Below, one piece after another: positions 1 to 6,550 of a stretch of DNA of 8,726 bases (position 1 is the first letter of the stretch; every line of letters begins with the position of its first letter). The DNA comes from Anaerolineae bacterium. GTDB taxonomy: Bacteria > Chloroflexota > Anaerolineae > UBA1429. Position numbers and translations under genes: made by a program. The notes beneath the pieces are model-generated. The model saw nothing but the letters and a program-made list of their open reading frames with translations. It searched no databases and had not been told where the DNA came from. The stretch covers positions 1 through 8,726 of the forward strand of contig SKRJ01000136.1 in assembly GCA_007118555.1 (NCBI GenBank). The letters are read 5' to 3'.

Positions 1-1
1 G

Positions 2-2662
2 CACCTGGTGCATGCCAACTGGGGCGAGGTCTATGGTCTGGAGACGGTCTCGGGCATCAGCCCGCTACGGCCCAACCCCTTGGTAGAGCTGCAGCGGCTG
101 CCACGGGAGCGTTTCTGGCAGGTCATGAACGTGGGGCATGTCCTGAGCATAGACCATATGCCGGGGCATCCCGGTCTGACCGAGCTGTATCACATCCCCG
201 CCGGAACATTGACCAACCAGATGGCCGAGGGGTGGGTCTACCGTGTGGAGGAGACGCTGCCTCGTGCCTATCTGGTGCACGAGGCCGCCATTGTGGACGA
301 TGCCGAGATGGCCCTGGCCCGCATCGGCGATCCTGCCTGGGAGCCTGAGAGGACGGTGGTGCTGCTGGCGTCCGAGGGGCCCGCGGCGCTTGATGGTGGC
401 GCTCCCGAGCGACCGGCGATGGTAGCGGCGGAGCGGATCAGCCCACGGGAGCTGGCCATTGTGGTGCAGACCGAGGCGCCGGGCTACCTGGTGCTCAGCG
501 AGTGGCGCCTGCCGGGCTGGCGGATGACGTTGAATGGCGAGCCGGCGCCTCTTTTGACGGCCAATTATGCGCTGCAAGCGGTGTACCTGCCCGCAGGCGA
601 GCATACCCTGCGGCTGAGCTATGCGGCCGCCGATGTGCTCTGGAGCGGGTTTGGCTCGCTGGCGGCCCTGGCGGCCGGGCTGGCCGCGGCGCTTTTCTGG
701 CGCCCAACGACGGCGCCGGCTCTGCGTCGCACCTGGACCTGGCCCCGGCGCTGGCGCATCCCCGATCTGTCGCTGAGCGCCGTTCCTGCCTGGCCGGTGG
801 TCCTTGCTCTGGGCGTCGTGGCTCTGGGGCTGCGTCTCTATGGTCTGGGGCTGCCCGAGCTGGGCGATACAGAGGCGCGCATGTATCTGGCGGCGCTGGA
901 GCCGACGCAGGCAGGCGAGGCGTGGGCCGGCTCCCAATATCCGCTGTTCCTGCAGGCATGGATGGCGCTGTTGGGCGAGAGCGAGCTTGTGCTGCGTCTG
1001 CCCGCGGCCCTGGCGGGGGCGGCCCTGGTGCCGGTGCTCTGGTGGCTGGGGCGTCGCCTGGCGGGCAACGGGATCGGGATCGGGCTGGCTGCGTGGGCGG
1101 CGCTGTCGCCCGGCCTGATCGGCGCGTCGCAAAGCGTCGATGGTCGCACATCGGTGGCGCTGCTGCTGCTGGCGCTGGCCACGCTGGGGCTCGTGCGCCT
1201 CCGGGAGCAAAGCGCCTGGCGTGACGGGCCGCTCTATGCGGGCAGCATGGCCCTTGCTGTCATTGTCTGGCCCCCGACGGCCTGGCTGCTTTTGGTGCAC
1301 GGCGTCTATCTCTTGCTGGGGGCCGGTGGGCCGTCGCGTCGGCGGTGGTTGCTCGTCTGGGCGCCGTTCGCGGCGGCCAGTATGGTCTGGGCGATGGCGG
1401 CCCAGGCGGCGCTCTGGCCCCGGTTGGTCGAGGCTTTGGGGCCCACGGAGGCAACCAGTGGGTTCCGCTTCTTGATCGAGAGCCTGGCCGTCTGGACCGG
1501 CGGTCCTGGCTGGAGCCCGTTGGTCATGGCGGCTCTGGGCGTGGGCGGACTGGGGCTGATCGGGTGGTTTGGCCACAATCTGTATCGGCGGCGCGATCCG
1601 GGCGATGGGGGTGCCGAGCTCTTGCTGGGCTGGGCGCTGCTCTCGCTGGCAGGCCTATTCTTGCTGCGTGTGGCCTCGCCCGCGTACCGGCCGGTGGCCG
1701 TCCTGCTGGCGGCGCCCGCCTGGTGGGGGCTGGTCCTGCTGTGGGCTCGGCACATGTGGGAGCGGGACGCTGGCCCCGGACGGCACGTGGCGCTGGCTGC
1801 ACTGCTCGTCTTGGCGGGGCTCAGCGGGGCGGGTGTGCTGCGCCACTATCGGGCGCAACGCCCTGACGAGGGTCCCGGCTATGCGGCGCTGGCCATGGCC
1901 CTGGCGGAGGACGCTCGCCCGCAAGAGCCGCTGATCACGGTTCTGGTGGACCCGCGTTGGGACTATTACATGCGGGACATGGGCATGGGGCCGACGGTGC
2001 TGGAAGAGGCCAGCTTTGCCTCGGAGGAAACGCTGGCCGAGATGGTGGCGGAGCTCTTGCAGGAGCACGAGCGGATCTGGACGGTGCTGCCTGCCGGGAG
2101 GGGCATCTGGGGCGAGGAGCAGCTCAAGGCCGTACTGCGGCAGCAGACTGTGGCCGTGCAAGAGCTGCAAGGCGCGCGCCATGCGCTTGTCGCCCATGCA
2201 TCGGCGGAGCGTGTGCGCGAGGGCGCGCCTATCGCCGATGCCGTTTTTGGTGATGGCGAGATTGCCATCGCGGCGACACAACTCTTGGTGAACGGGCGTC
2301 TGTGGGAAGATGGGGCGGGGCCGGCGACGGTGCGGCCCGGCGATCGGCTGGGCCTGAACCTGATCTGGCAGGCGGGCGGTCCCACAGAGCGCAACCTGAC
2401 GGTGTTCGTGCATCTGATCGACGGCGACGGCGCCCTGGCGGCGCAGCACGACGGCCAGCCCGCCCAGGGGACGCGCGCCACCACGACCTGGGCCCCTGGC
2501 GAACTGGTGATCGATCGTCACACCCTTGTGGCGCCCGGAGGCAGGGGCTGGGAGGGCTATCTGCAGGTCGGGCTGTACGACGCAGAGACCATCGAGCGGG
2601 TGCCGTTGCTCGACGGGCGCGATGCCTTGCGGTTGTACGATGTGCGGCTCGAGGGCGAATAG
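2..2662 (+). CDS. GT-C membrane glycosyltransferase: YfhO-like tail fused to a GT39/PMT-like module (5' partial)
   Basis: The frame is open to the left edge (codons for H, L precede the first possible GTG at 8), so the true start lies upstream. Residues below count from that GTG. Residues 1-205 look like the C-terminal periplasmic part of a YfhO-type protein: a YGL…GISPL segment at 9-20, then GYLVLSEWRLPGW (159-171) and LPAGEH (194-199), the usual 'yPGW…G…aG.H' β-domain. A membrane segment follows (about 208-231), then a basic linker. Residues 262-610 form a second multi-pass module of roughly ten helices with GT39/PMT-like marks: LRLYGL, GDTEAR (286-291) in the first outer loop, and ELVLRLPAALAG (326-337). 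Residues 620-735 are soluble. Residues 755-880 form a β-sandwich (LIWQ, FVHLID, VGLYD) common in Chloroflexota GT39 proteins. Expected role: polyprenyl-linked sugar transfer to an envelope acceptor, which I cannot name. The fusion is unusual. The family call is firm, the substrate unknown. Confidence 0.82.
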   Translation, partial: HLVHANWGEVYGLETVSGISPLRPNPLVELQRLPRERFWQVMNVGHVLSIDHMPGHPGLTELYHIPAGTLTNQMAEGWVYRVEETLPRAYLVHEAAIVDDAEMALARIGDPAWEPERTVVLLASEGPAALDGGAPERPAMVAAERISPRELAIVVQTEAPGYLVLSEWRLPGWRMTLNGEPAPLLTANYALQAVYLPAGEHTLRLSYAAADVLWSGFGSLAALAAGLAAALFWRPTTAPALRRTWTWPRRWRIPDLSLSAVPAWPVVLALGVVALGLRLYGLGLPELGDTEARMYLAALEPTQAGEAWAGSQYPLFLQAWMALLGESELVLRLPAALAGAALVPVLWWLGRRLAGNGIGIGLAAWAALSPGLIGASQSVDGRTSVALLLLALATLGLVRLREQSAWRDGPLYAGSMALAVIVWPPTAWLLLVHGVYLLLGAGGPSRRRWLLVWAPFAAASMVWAMAAQAALWPRLVEALGPTEATSGFRFLIESLAVWTGGPGWSPLVMAALGVGGLGLIGWFGHNLYRRRDPGDGGAELLLGWALLSLAGLFLLRVASPAYRPVAVLLAAPAWWGLVLLWARHMWERDAGPGRHVALAALLVLAGLSGAGVLRHYRAQRPDEGPGYAALAMALAEDARPQEPLITVLVDPRWDYYMRDMGMGPTVLEEASFASEETLAEMVAELLQEHERIWTVLPAGRGIWGEEQLKAVLRQQTVAVQELQGARHALVAHASAERVREGAPIADAVFGDGEIAIAATQLLVNGRLWEDGAGPATVRPGDRLGLNLIWQAGGPTERNLTVFVHLIDGDGALAAQHDGQPAQGTRATTTWAPGELVIDRHTLVAPGGRGWEGYLQVGLYDAETIERVPLLDGRDALRLYDVRLEGE

Positions 2663-2672
2663 CACCTGCCCT

Positions 2673-2723
2673 TGACGCAAAGAGCGCCTGCCGGGATTCT
2701 ACAGGGCAGGCGCTCTGGCGTCA
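2673..2723. terminator. Long stem-loop between convergent genes, probable bidirectional terminator
   Basis: A perfect 12-bp inverted repeat (AGAGCGCCTGCC at 2681-2692, GGCAGGCGCTCT at 2705-2716) encloses a 12-nt loop. It is extended by an outer 6-bp pair (TGACGC at 2673-2678, GCGTCA at 2718-2723) across a small internal AA/G mismatch. It lies 10 bp after the stop of the left gene and 7 bp after the stop of the DUF4867 gene on the other strand, where a shared terminator is expected. Neither strand has a real T-run after the stem, so termination may be weak or Rho-assisted, or the structure may instead protect 3' ends. Confidence 0.75.
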
Positions 2724-2730
2724 GAGCAGA

Positions 2731-3423
2731 CTAGATGGGGTTGACGACGATATTGTCGCCGACCAAACCGGGGTACACGCCACCCTGGATCATGCGCTCC
2801 AGCGAGGGGTGCCCCATCAGCCACTTGTTGACCGCCCGCAGCAGGCGGTTCTCGCCGGTCTGGGGCACGTCAAAGGGCAGGCGCTCGTTGGTGCCGCGCG
2901 GCAGATAGACCAGCGTGCAGAACGGCTCGCCACTGCGCACATTGATGGGCGCAAGGTGCATGTTCCATGGGGCGAACTCGACCACGCTGCCCTCGGGGGC
3001 AAAGAACGCCTCGACCTTGGCCGTGTCAAAGCGGATCTCGTCGCCAAACTCGACGTCCTGCACATGGGCGACCAGGAACACCGTGTCGGTGATGCAGACA
3101 TTGACCTCGCTGCCGCGATGGTACTCGAGGCCGTTGAGGGCCGAGTTCTGCCCATAGCACCAACCGATCTGGGTGTCCATCCCGCCAAACACCTCCTGGA
3201 TCAGGGCGGTGTTCAGGGCGCTGGGCTCTTCCAGGGCCTCGACCGAGGTTTCATAGGCCACCCGATCGGTCTCGGGGACGATGGCCCTGGTGCGGGTGAT
3301 CATCTCGCTGGCGTCATACTGGGGCAGGTTGCGTCCATAGCGCTCAAACGCCGGATCGCCAATGTCCTTGATGTCCAGATTCGGGTTCACTTTGCGTAGC
3401 TGCGCCAATGCGTCGTTGCTCAT
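2731..3423 (-). CDS. DUF4867 family cupin-like protein
   Basis: 230-residue soluble protein with no signal peptide or membrane segment. The sequence fits the DUF4867 family as I remember it: an N-terminal LRKVNPNLDIK…DPAFERYGR block (9-31), then FGGMDTQIGWCYGQNSALNG (79-98), the hallmark LEYHRGSEVNV (99-109), VAHVQDV (118-124), KVEAFFAPEGSVVEF (136-150), MHLAPI (155-160) and LPRGTN (174-179). Conserved polar residues E100, H102, E106, H120, Q122, E138 and H156 are spaced like metal or sugar ligands of a cupin barrel; that is inference, and the family has no established function that I know of. Length is normal (about 200-230). I chose the ATG at 3423 rather than the upstream in-frame ATG at 3483: AGGAG lies 4 nt before it, and the family's conserved region begins a few residues later. 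A candidate promoter is at 3489-3517. The gene runs the same way as the upstream GT39 gene, 112 bp apart, so co-transcription is possible but not required. Confidence 0.85.
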   Translation of the reverse strand: MSNDALAQLRKVNPNLDIKDIGDPAFERYGRNLPQYDASEMITRTRAIVPETDRVAYETSVEALEEPSALNTALIQEVFGGMDTQIGWCYGQNSALNGLEYHRGSEVNVCITDTVFLVAHVQDVEFGDEIRFDTAKVEAFFAPEGSVVEFAPWNMHLAPINVRSGEPFCTLVYLPRGTNERLPFDVPQTGENRLLRAVNKWLMGHPSLERMIQGGVYPGLVGDNIVVNPI

Positions 3424-3488
3424 GGGACTCCTCTCTCCACATATTTCGGCGACGATCGTGCGGGTCCCCCCGCGCCACATCATGGCCT

Positions 3489-3517
3489 ACTGTACGCCGA
3501 AACGGAGCCATATGCAA
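3489..3517 (-). promoter_or_regulatory. Candidate σ70-type promoter for the DUF4867 gene
   Basis: On the minus strand, TTGCAT (3517-3512) and TACAGT (3494-3489) are separated by exactly 17 nt. They match consensus at 3/6 and 4/6 positions. Transcription would start near 3482, giving a leader of about 60 nt before the ATG at 3423, with an AGGAG ribosome site at its end. The element sits entirely in the 112-bp gap after the GT39 stop codon. It is plausible by position and spacing, but weak matches like this occur by chance. Confidence 0.4.
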
Positions 3518-3535
3518 AGCCGGGGAGCGTCCGTG

Positions 3536-5455
3536 TTACTCCACGGGTCCAAGGCGGATGGCGGCGGGATCGTCCGGAGCGGCGCCCTGCAACGCCACAC
3601 GCTCCAGCCCAGGATAGGCGTACATGCCCACCTCAAAGCGGTAGGGGCCGGGCCCCTCGGGCGCAAAGGTGGCCCAGGTGATGAGGGTGTCGCCCGTCTG
3701 CCAGCTCAGCGACGATGTGGGCCGATCGACAACGAGGAGCGGCGTCTCGCCGTCGAGGGCGTACAGATGGTTGAACTGGTGATAGCGGTTGGGGCGCAGT
3801 GCCTCGGTAATCTGCCAGCGGGTTACCAGGGTGAGCTCGCCATCGCGCCAGGTCGCGTCCCAACCGACAAGGACCGCTCCATTCTCCAGGTGGACCGGGT
3901 CCACGGGCTGCAGGCCCCGGGACGGGCCGCCCCGTACGGTCAGCGCCGTATAGGGGGGCTCGCCGATGCGCCGGGGCAGGCTATGAGCGGCCTCGACGTG
4001 TGCCTGCGCATGGGCCATCGAGAGCGCCGGCAGATCGGGAAAGAGAAAGAACAGATGCGCCCGGGCCCCGTCGGGCGGCAGGAGCAGGGCGCTGTGGCCA
4101 TCGACCAGGCGATGGGGATAGTCCCACAGGAGGACGCTCATGCCGGCGGCGTCGGCGTCATAGGCGGGATCGTCGTCCCCCGCATGCACATATACGGGCG
4201 TCCCATCCCGCAGCCGTTCAATGGCGGCACGGGGATGATGGAGCGGGGTGCCCATGCCACCCGGCTGCAGGACGTTCCGGTTGGCCTCGAGGCTCATGGC
4301 CGTCGCGGCGCCCTGGGTGAGGGCCACGAACAGGGCCAGCCTGGCCACCGTGGGTCCCGCCCAACGCCAGGGCAGCGCGGCGGTGGCGGCGGCGCAGAGC
4401 AGGAGCGCAGGCAGAGCCGCCAGTTGGTACTGGTGATAGACGGGTGTGCTACTCAGTATAAAGACCAGCGGGGTGGCCAGCGCCCAGACCGGCACCAGGT
4501 CCGACAGGATATCGGACTCGCTCGCGGGGGCCTGACGCGCGAGCGCCACGCTCCGGATCAGGCTACCGAGGCCGATGACGATCAGGAGCCCGGTGAGGAG
4601 CTGCGCCACGGGTTGGGCCCAGCTCAGCGGAGGCGGCCAGGTCCAGGCCCAGCCCAGCGGCAGCCACTCCCAGTTGGCTCCCGCGCCCACCTCGATCCAG
4701 CGCTGGTAGGCCGCCGGCTGAAAGCGCGCTCCGTCGCCGCCCAGCGAGCCCAGAGCCAGGAGCAGATCGGGCGCCTCGCGCAGCAGCCGGTAGGCAAAGG
4801 GCGTCAGAGCTAGCATCGCCATGCCAGTTCCGGCCAACAGCCAGGGCCAGCGGCGCCAGAGGCGATGGCGGAGCACCAGCCAGGCGCTGGCGGGCAGCAG
4901 CACGATCCCGCTATAGTGCACCTGCCAGGCGAACCCGGCGATCAGGAGATGGACGGCCAGCAGGGGGCCGCTGTTCTTGCGCACGCCCAGCACCGCCAGC
5001 AAGGCCCACAGCACCGCCAGCGGCGCCATCAGATCCTGGCTCCAGATGCTGCGGGAGTAGAACACGGCAAAGGGCGAGCTGGCCATCAGCAGTCCGACGG
5101 CCAGAGCAGGCCAGGGGCCCCATGCGCGGCGCGCCAGGTACCAGAGCCCCAATGTGGTCAGCACCCCCAACGCCCCGATCCACAGGCTGGCCACCAGCGG
5201 GTCGGGCGATAGGGCAAAGGGGAGCGCCATGAGCCACACAAAGCCGGGCGGATTGGGGACGCCGGTGGACGAGGGCATCCCGACGCTGGCGAACTGGCCG
5301 CCGCGGGCCATCTGCAGCGCCGACAGGCTGATGCGCGCCTCGTCATAGCCAAACGAGTGCACGCCGACCCAGCCCAACCGGAGCACGCCGGCCAGGGCCA
5401 GGATGAGCGCCAGACCCAGTGTTTCGATTGTGACGAGAGCGCGCTGCCTGTCCAT
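3536..5455 (-). CDS. GT39-family (PMT/ArnT-like) membrane glycosyltransferase with C-terminal β-sandwich
   Basis: Complete, 639 residues. The N-terminal helix (about 9-30) leads into the first outer loop with GYDEARISLSALQMARGG (36-53). The D38-E39 pair is the acidic motif expected of GT39/ArnT-type enzymes, which take a sugar from a polyprenyl-phosphate donor at the outer membrane face. NPPGFVWLMALPFAL (68-82), the 'SPFAVFYSRSIWSQD' run (127-141) and 'HYSGIVLLP' (180-188) are further family marks. About ten to twelve hydrophobic helices extend to about residue 382. Residues 395-515 are soluble. Residues 525-625 form a β-sandwich (LVTRWQ, FNHLYAL, WQTGDTLI, FEVGMY) that resembles the tail of the GT-C protein at the left edge. 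Start: the in-frame TTG at 5458 is possible, but GAGG lies 4 nt before the ATG at 5455, so ATG is preferred. A promoter candidate lies at 5485-5513, divergent from the hydrolase. The acceptor is unknown; a lipid, polysaccharide or protein are all open. Confidence 0.88.
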   Translation of the reverse strand: MDRQRALVTIETLGLALILALAGVLRLGWVGVHSFGYDEARISLSALQMARGGQFASVGMPSSTGVPNPPGFVWLMALPFALSPDPLVASLWIGALGVLTTLGLWYLARRAWGPWPALAVGLLMASSPFAVFYSRSIWSQDLMAPLAVLWALLAVLGVRKNSGPLLAVHLLIAGFAWQVHYSGIVLLPASAWLVLRHRLWRRWPWLLAGTGMAMLALTPFAYRLLREAPDLLLALGSLGGDGARFQPAAYQRWIEVGAGANWEWLPLGWAWTWPPPLSWAQPVAQLLTGLLIVIGLGSLIRSVALARQAPASESDILSDLVPVWALATPLVFILSSTPVYHQYQLAALPALLLCAAATAALPWRWAGPTVARLALFVALTQGAATAMSLEANRNVLQPGGMGTPLHHPRAAIERLRDGTPVYVHAGDDDPAYDADAAGMSVLLWDYPHRLVDGHSALLLPPDGARAHLFFLFPDLPALSMAHAQAHVEAAHSLPRRIGEPPYTALTVRGGPSRGLQPVDPVHLENGAVLVGWDATWRDGELTLVTRWQITEALRPNRYHQFNHLYALDGETPLLVVDRPTSSLSWQTGDTLITWATFAPEGPGPYRFEVGMYAYPGLERVALQGAAPDDPAAIRLGPVE

Positions 5456-5481
5456 CAAACCTCGCTTGCGTGAGAATGGGG

Positions 5482-5487
5482 TATACT
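5482..5487 (+). promoter_or_regulatory. Candidate −10 element for the α/β-hydrolase gene
   Basis: TATACT matches the −10 consensus at 5/6 positions and lies 73 bases before the hydrolase ATG, so a transcript would start near 5494 with a leader of about 67 nt. I see no convincing −35 at 16-18 nt upstream, so this would need an activator or another sigma factor. It overlaps the minus-strand −10 (5485-5490), so polymerase could occupy only one of the two promoters at a time. Confidence 0.35.
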
Positions 5488-5513
5488 ATAGGCGGGTCGC
5501 CCGAGACGGGCAA
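5485..5513 (-). promoter_or_regulatory. σ70-type promoter for the GT39 gene
   Basis: On the minus strand, TTGCCC (5513-5508) and TATAGT (5490-5485) have a 17-nt spacer. The −10 matches consensus at 5/6 and the −35 at 3/6. The start would be near 5478, giving a leader of about 22 nt that ends with GAGG-TTTG-ATG. The −35 and spacer lie inside the interrupted palindrome at 5492-5518, so a protein bound there would block the promoter. This is the best promoter match in the window. Confidence 0.6.
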
Positions 5514-5518
5514 CCCGC
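5492..5518. repeat. 27-bp interrupted palindrome, candidate operator
   Basis: GCGGGT (5492-5497) pairs with ACCCGC (5513-5518), and GCCCG (5499-5503) pairs with CGGGC (5507-5511). There is one central AGA and one mismatch (C5498/A5512), so 11 of 12 arm positions are symmetric. It covers the spacer and −35 of the GT39 promoter and the predicted start region of the hydrolase transcript. A dimeric repressor binding here could control both genes; a short RNA hairpin in the hydrolase leader is the alternative. Confidence 0.55.
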
Positions 5519-5548
5519 GACGGGTGCGTTGTGGTTACAACCGGGTTG
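5511..5548 (+). promoter_or_regulatory. Foldable 5' leader of the hydrolase gene reaching the ribosome site
   Basis: CAACCCG (5511-5517) is complementary to CGGGTTG (5542-5548), whose last base is the first base of the GAGGAG ribosome site (5548-5553). Inside it, GTTGT (5528-5532) pairs with ACAAC (5537-5541) around a GGTT loop, and ACAAC directly abuts CGGGTTG, so the two helices could stack with a 10-nt bulge. ACCCG (5513-5517) can instead pair with CGGGT at 5521-5525 or with the left palindrome arm. Whether this controls translation is inference. Confidence 0.3.
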
Positions 5549-5560
5549 AGGAGCCGTACT

Positions 5561-6514
5561 ATGCGACGTTGGGTCATCGTGCTTTTGGCCATCGTGGCCG
5601 TGCTGCTGGTCGTACCGTTGATCATTCCGATCCCGCCGCTGCGCAATACGGTGCCGCCGCGAGAGCTGGCCGATCCCGATAGCCGTTTCGTCAGCCTGCA
5701 GGGGTTGGACGTGCACTACAAGCTAGCAGGCGAGGGCGAGCCGGCCCTGATCCTGCTGCATGGCTTTGGCGCCAGCGTCTACTCCTGGCGGGACGTGCTC
5801 GAGCCCCTGGGGGAGCAGGGCCTGGTGGTGGCCTTTGATCGCCCCGCCTTTGGCCTGACGTCGCGCCCGCTGCGTGACGAGTGGACCCATGGCAACCCCT
5901 ACAGCCCCGACGCGGCCGCCGATCTGACTGTGGCCCTCATGGATACGCTGGGGGTGGAGCGGGCGGTGCTGGTGGGGCACTCGGCGGGCGGTGCCATCGC
6001 CGTGCAGACGACGCTGCGACACCCGGATCGGATCCAGGCGCTGGTTCTGGTGGCCCCGGCGGTCTATCAGGGCGGCGCTCCGTCGCCCATCCAGCCATTG
6101 CTGCGCCTGCCCCAGGTGCGCCGCCTCGGTCCGCTGCTGGTGCGCCGTCTGCTGCCCCGGCTCGGCACGCAGGGGGTGCTCACCGCCTGGTACGACCCCG
6201 ACCAGGTGACCGACGAGGTGCTCGAGGGCTATGAGCGGCCATTGCGCGCCGAGAACTGGGACCGCGCTCTGTGGGAGCTGACGCTGGCCAGCCGCCCTGT
6301 AGACGTCGGGCGCCTGCCCGAGATTACCGTGCCCACGCTGATCATCACCGGCGATAGCGACACCATCGTACCCCTCGACAACAGCGAGCGCCTGGCCCGC
6401 GATCTGCCGCAAGCCGAGCTGGTGGTCATCCCACAGACGGGCCACCTGCCCCAGGAGGAGCGCCCCGATCGGTTCCTGGAGGCGGTGAGGGCGTTCCTGC
6501 GCAAGCTAGAGTAG
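5561..6514 (+). CDS. Membrane-anchored α/β-hydrolase (esterase/lipase-like)
   Basis: Complete, 317 residues. An MRR start followed by about 20 hydrophobic residues (4-23) ending in IPIPP is a signal-anchor, so the enzyme domain should face the outside of the membrane. The fold is canonical: oxyanion loop HGFGAS (67-72), FDRPAFGLTSRP (92-103, with Ala where many relatives have Gly), nucleophile elbow VGHSAGG (138-144, Ser141), a cap region (about 167-245), acid GDSDTIVP (264-271, likely Asp267), and GHLPQEERP (294-302, His295). All three catalytic residues are present. Substrate is not predictable; ester hydrolysis of a lipid or acylated glycan is the general expectation. Start: ATG at 5561, with GAGGAG 7 nt upstream; the earlier in-frame GTG at 5531 lacks a site and would put charged residues before the anchor. 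It is divergent from the GT39 gene across a 105-bp control region and convergent with the next gene. Confidence 0.9.
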   Translation: MRRWVIVLLAIVAVLLVVPLIIPIPPLRNTVPPRELADPDSRFVSLQGLDVHYKLAGEGEPALILLHGFGASVYSWRDVLEPLGEQGLVVAFDRPAFGLTSRPLRDEWTHGNPYSPDAAADLTVALMDTLGVERAVLVGHSAGGAIAVQTTLRHPDRIQALVLVAPAVYQGGAPSPIQPLLRLPQVRRLGPLLVRRLLPRLGTQGVLTAWYDPDQVTDEVLEGYERPLRAENWDRALWELTLASRPVDVGRLPEITVPTLIITGDSDTIVPLDNSERLARDLPQAELVVIPQTGHLPQEERPDRFLEAVRAFLRKLE

Positions 6515-6530
6515 GGCATGCCACCGCGCC

Positions 6531-6550
6531 CGCGCTGATGCGCGACTTTT
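6531..6550 (+). terminator. Intrinsic terminator of the hydrolase gene
   Basis: CGCGC (6531-6535) and GCGCG (6540-6544) form a 5-bp GC hairpin with a TGAT loop, followed by ACTTTT at 6545-6550. It begins 17 bp after the hydrolase stop. A larger alternative hairpin (CGCGCCCG at 6525-6532 with CGGGCGCG at 6551-6558) encloses it. The T-run is short, so termination is likely but may be partial. No T-run serves the convergent minus-strand gene. Confidence 0.55.

Noticed and set aside
65..1576. 503-codon minus-strand open frame opposite the left-edge glycosyltransferase
   Set aside because: Its product is rich in R, Q, P, G and H with no hydrophobic core or recognisable domain, and the plus strand clearly encodes a membrane protein. 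Long antisense frames are expected in GC-rich genes.
1655..2680. 341-codon minus-strand open frame opposite the same gene
   Set aside because: Low-complexity R/Q/P/H-rich product. It runs through the stop of the real gene and into the terminator stem, with no ribosome site.
2302..3399. 365-codon plus-strand open frame across the convergent gene junction
   Set aside because: It overlaps the end of the glycosyltransferase out of frame, crosses the terminator and lies antisense to the well-conserved DUF4867 gene.
3424..3483. 20-residue upstream extension of the DUF4867 protein
   Set aside because: The extension covers the good AGGAG site and the leader, and the family's conserved region starts just after the ATG at 3423.
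3362..4813. 483-codon plus-strand open frame opposite the GT39 gene
   Set aside because: R/G/Q-rich, no domain or membrane segments. The opposite strand holds a complete GT39 protein with expected motifs and a ribosome site.
5723..6445. 240-codon minus-strand open frame opposite the hydrolase
   Set aside because: Shadow of the hydrolase, whose full catalytic triad is on the plus strand. Composition is Q/H/R-rich.
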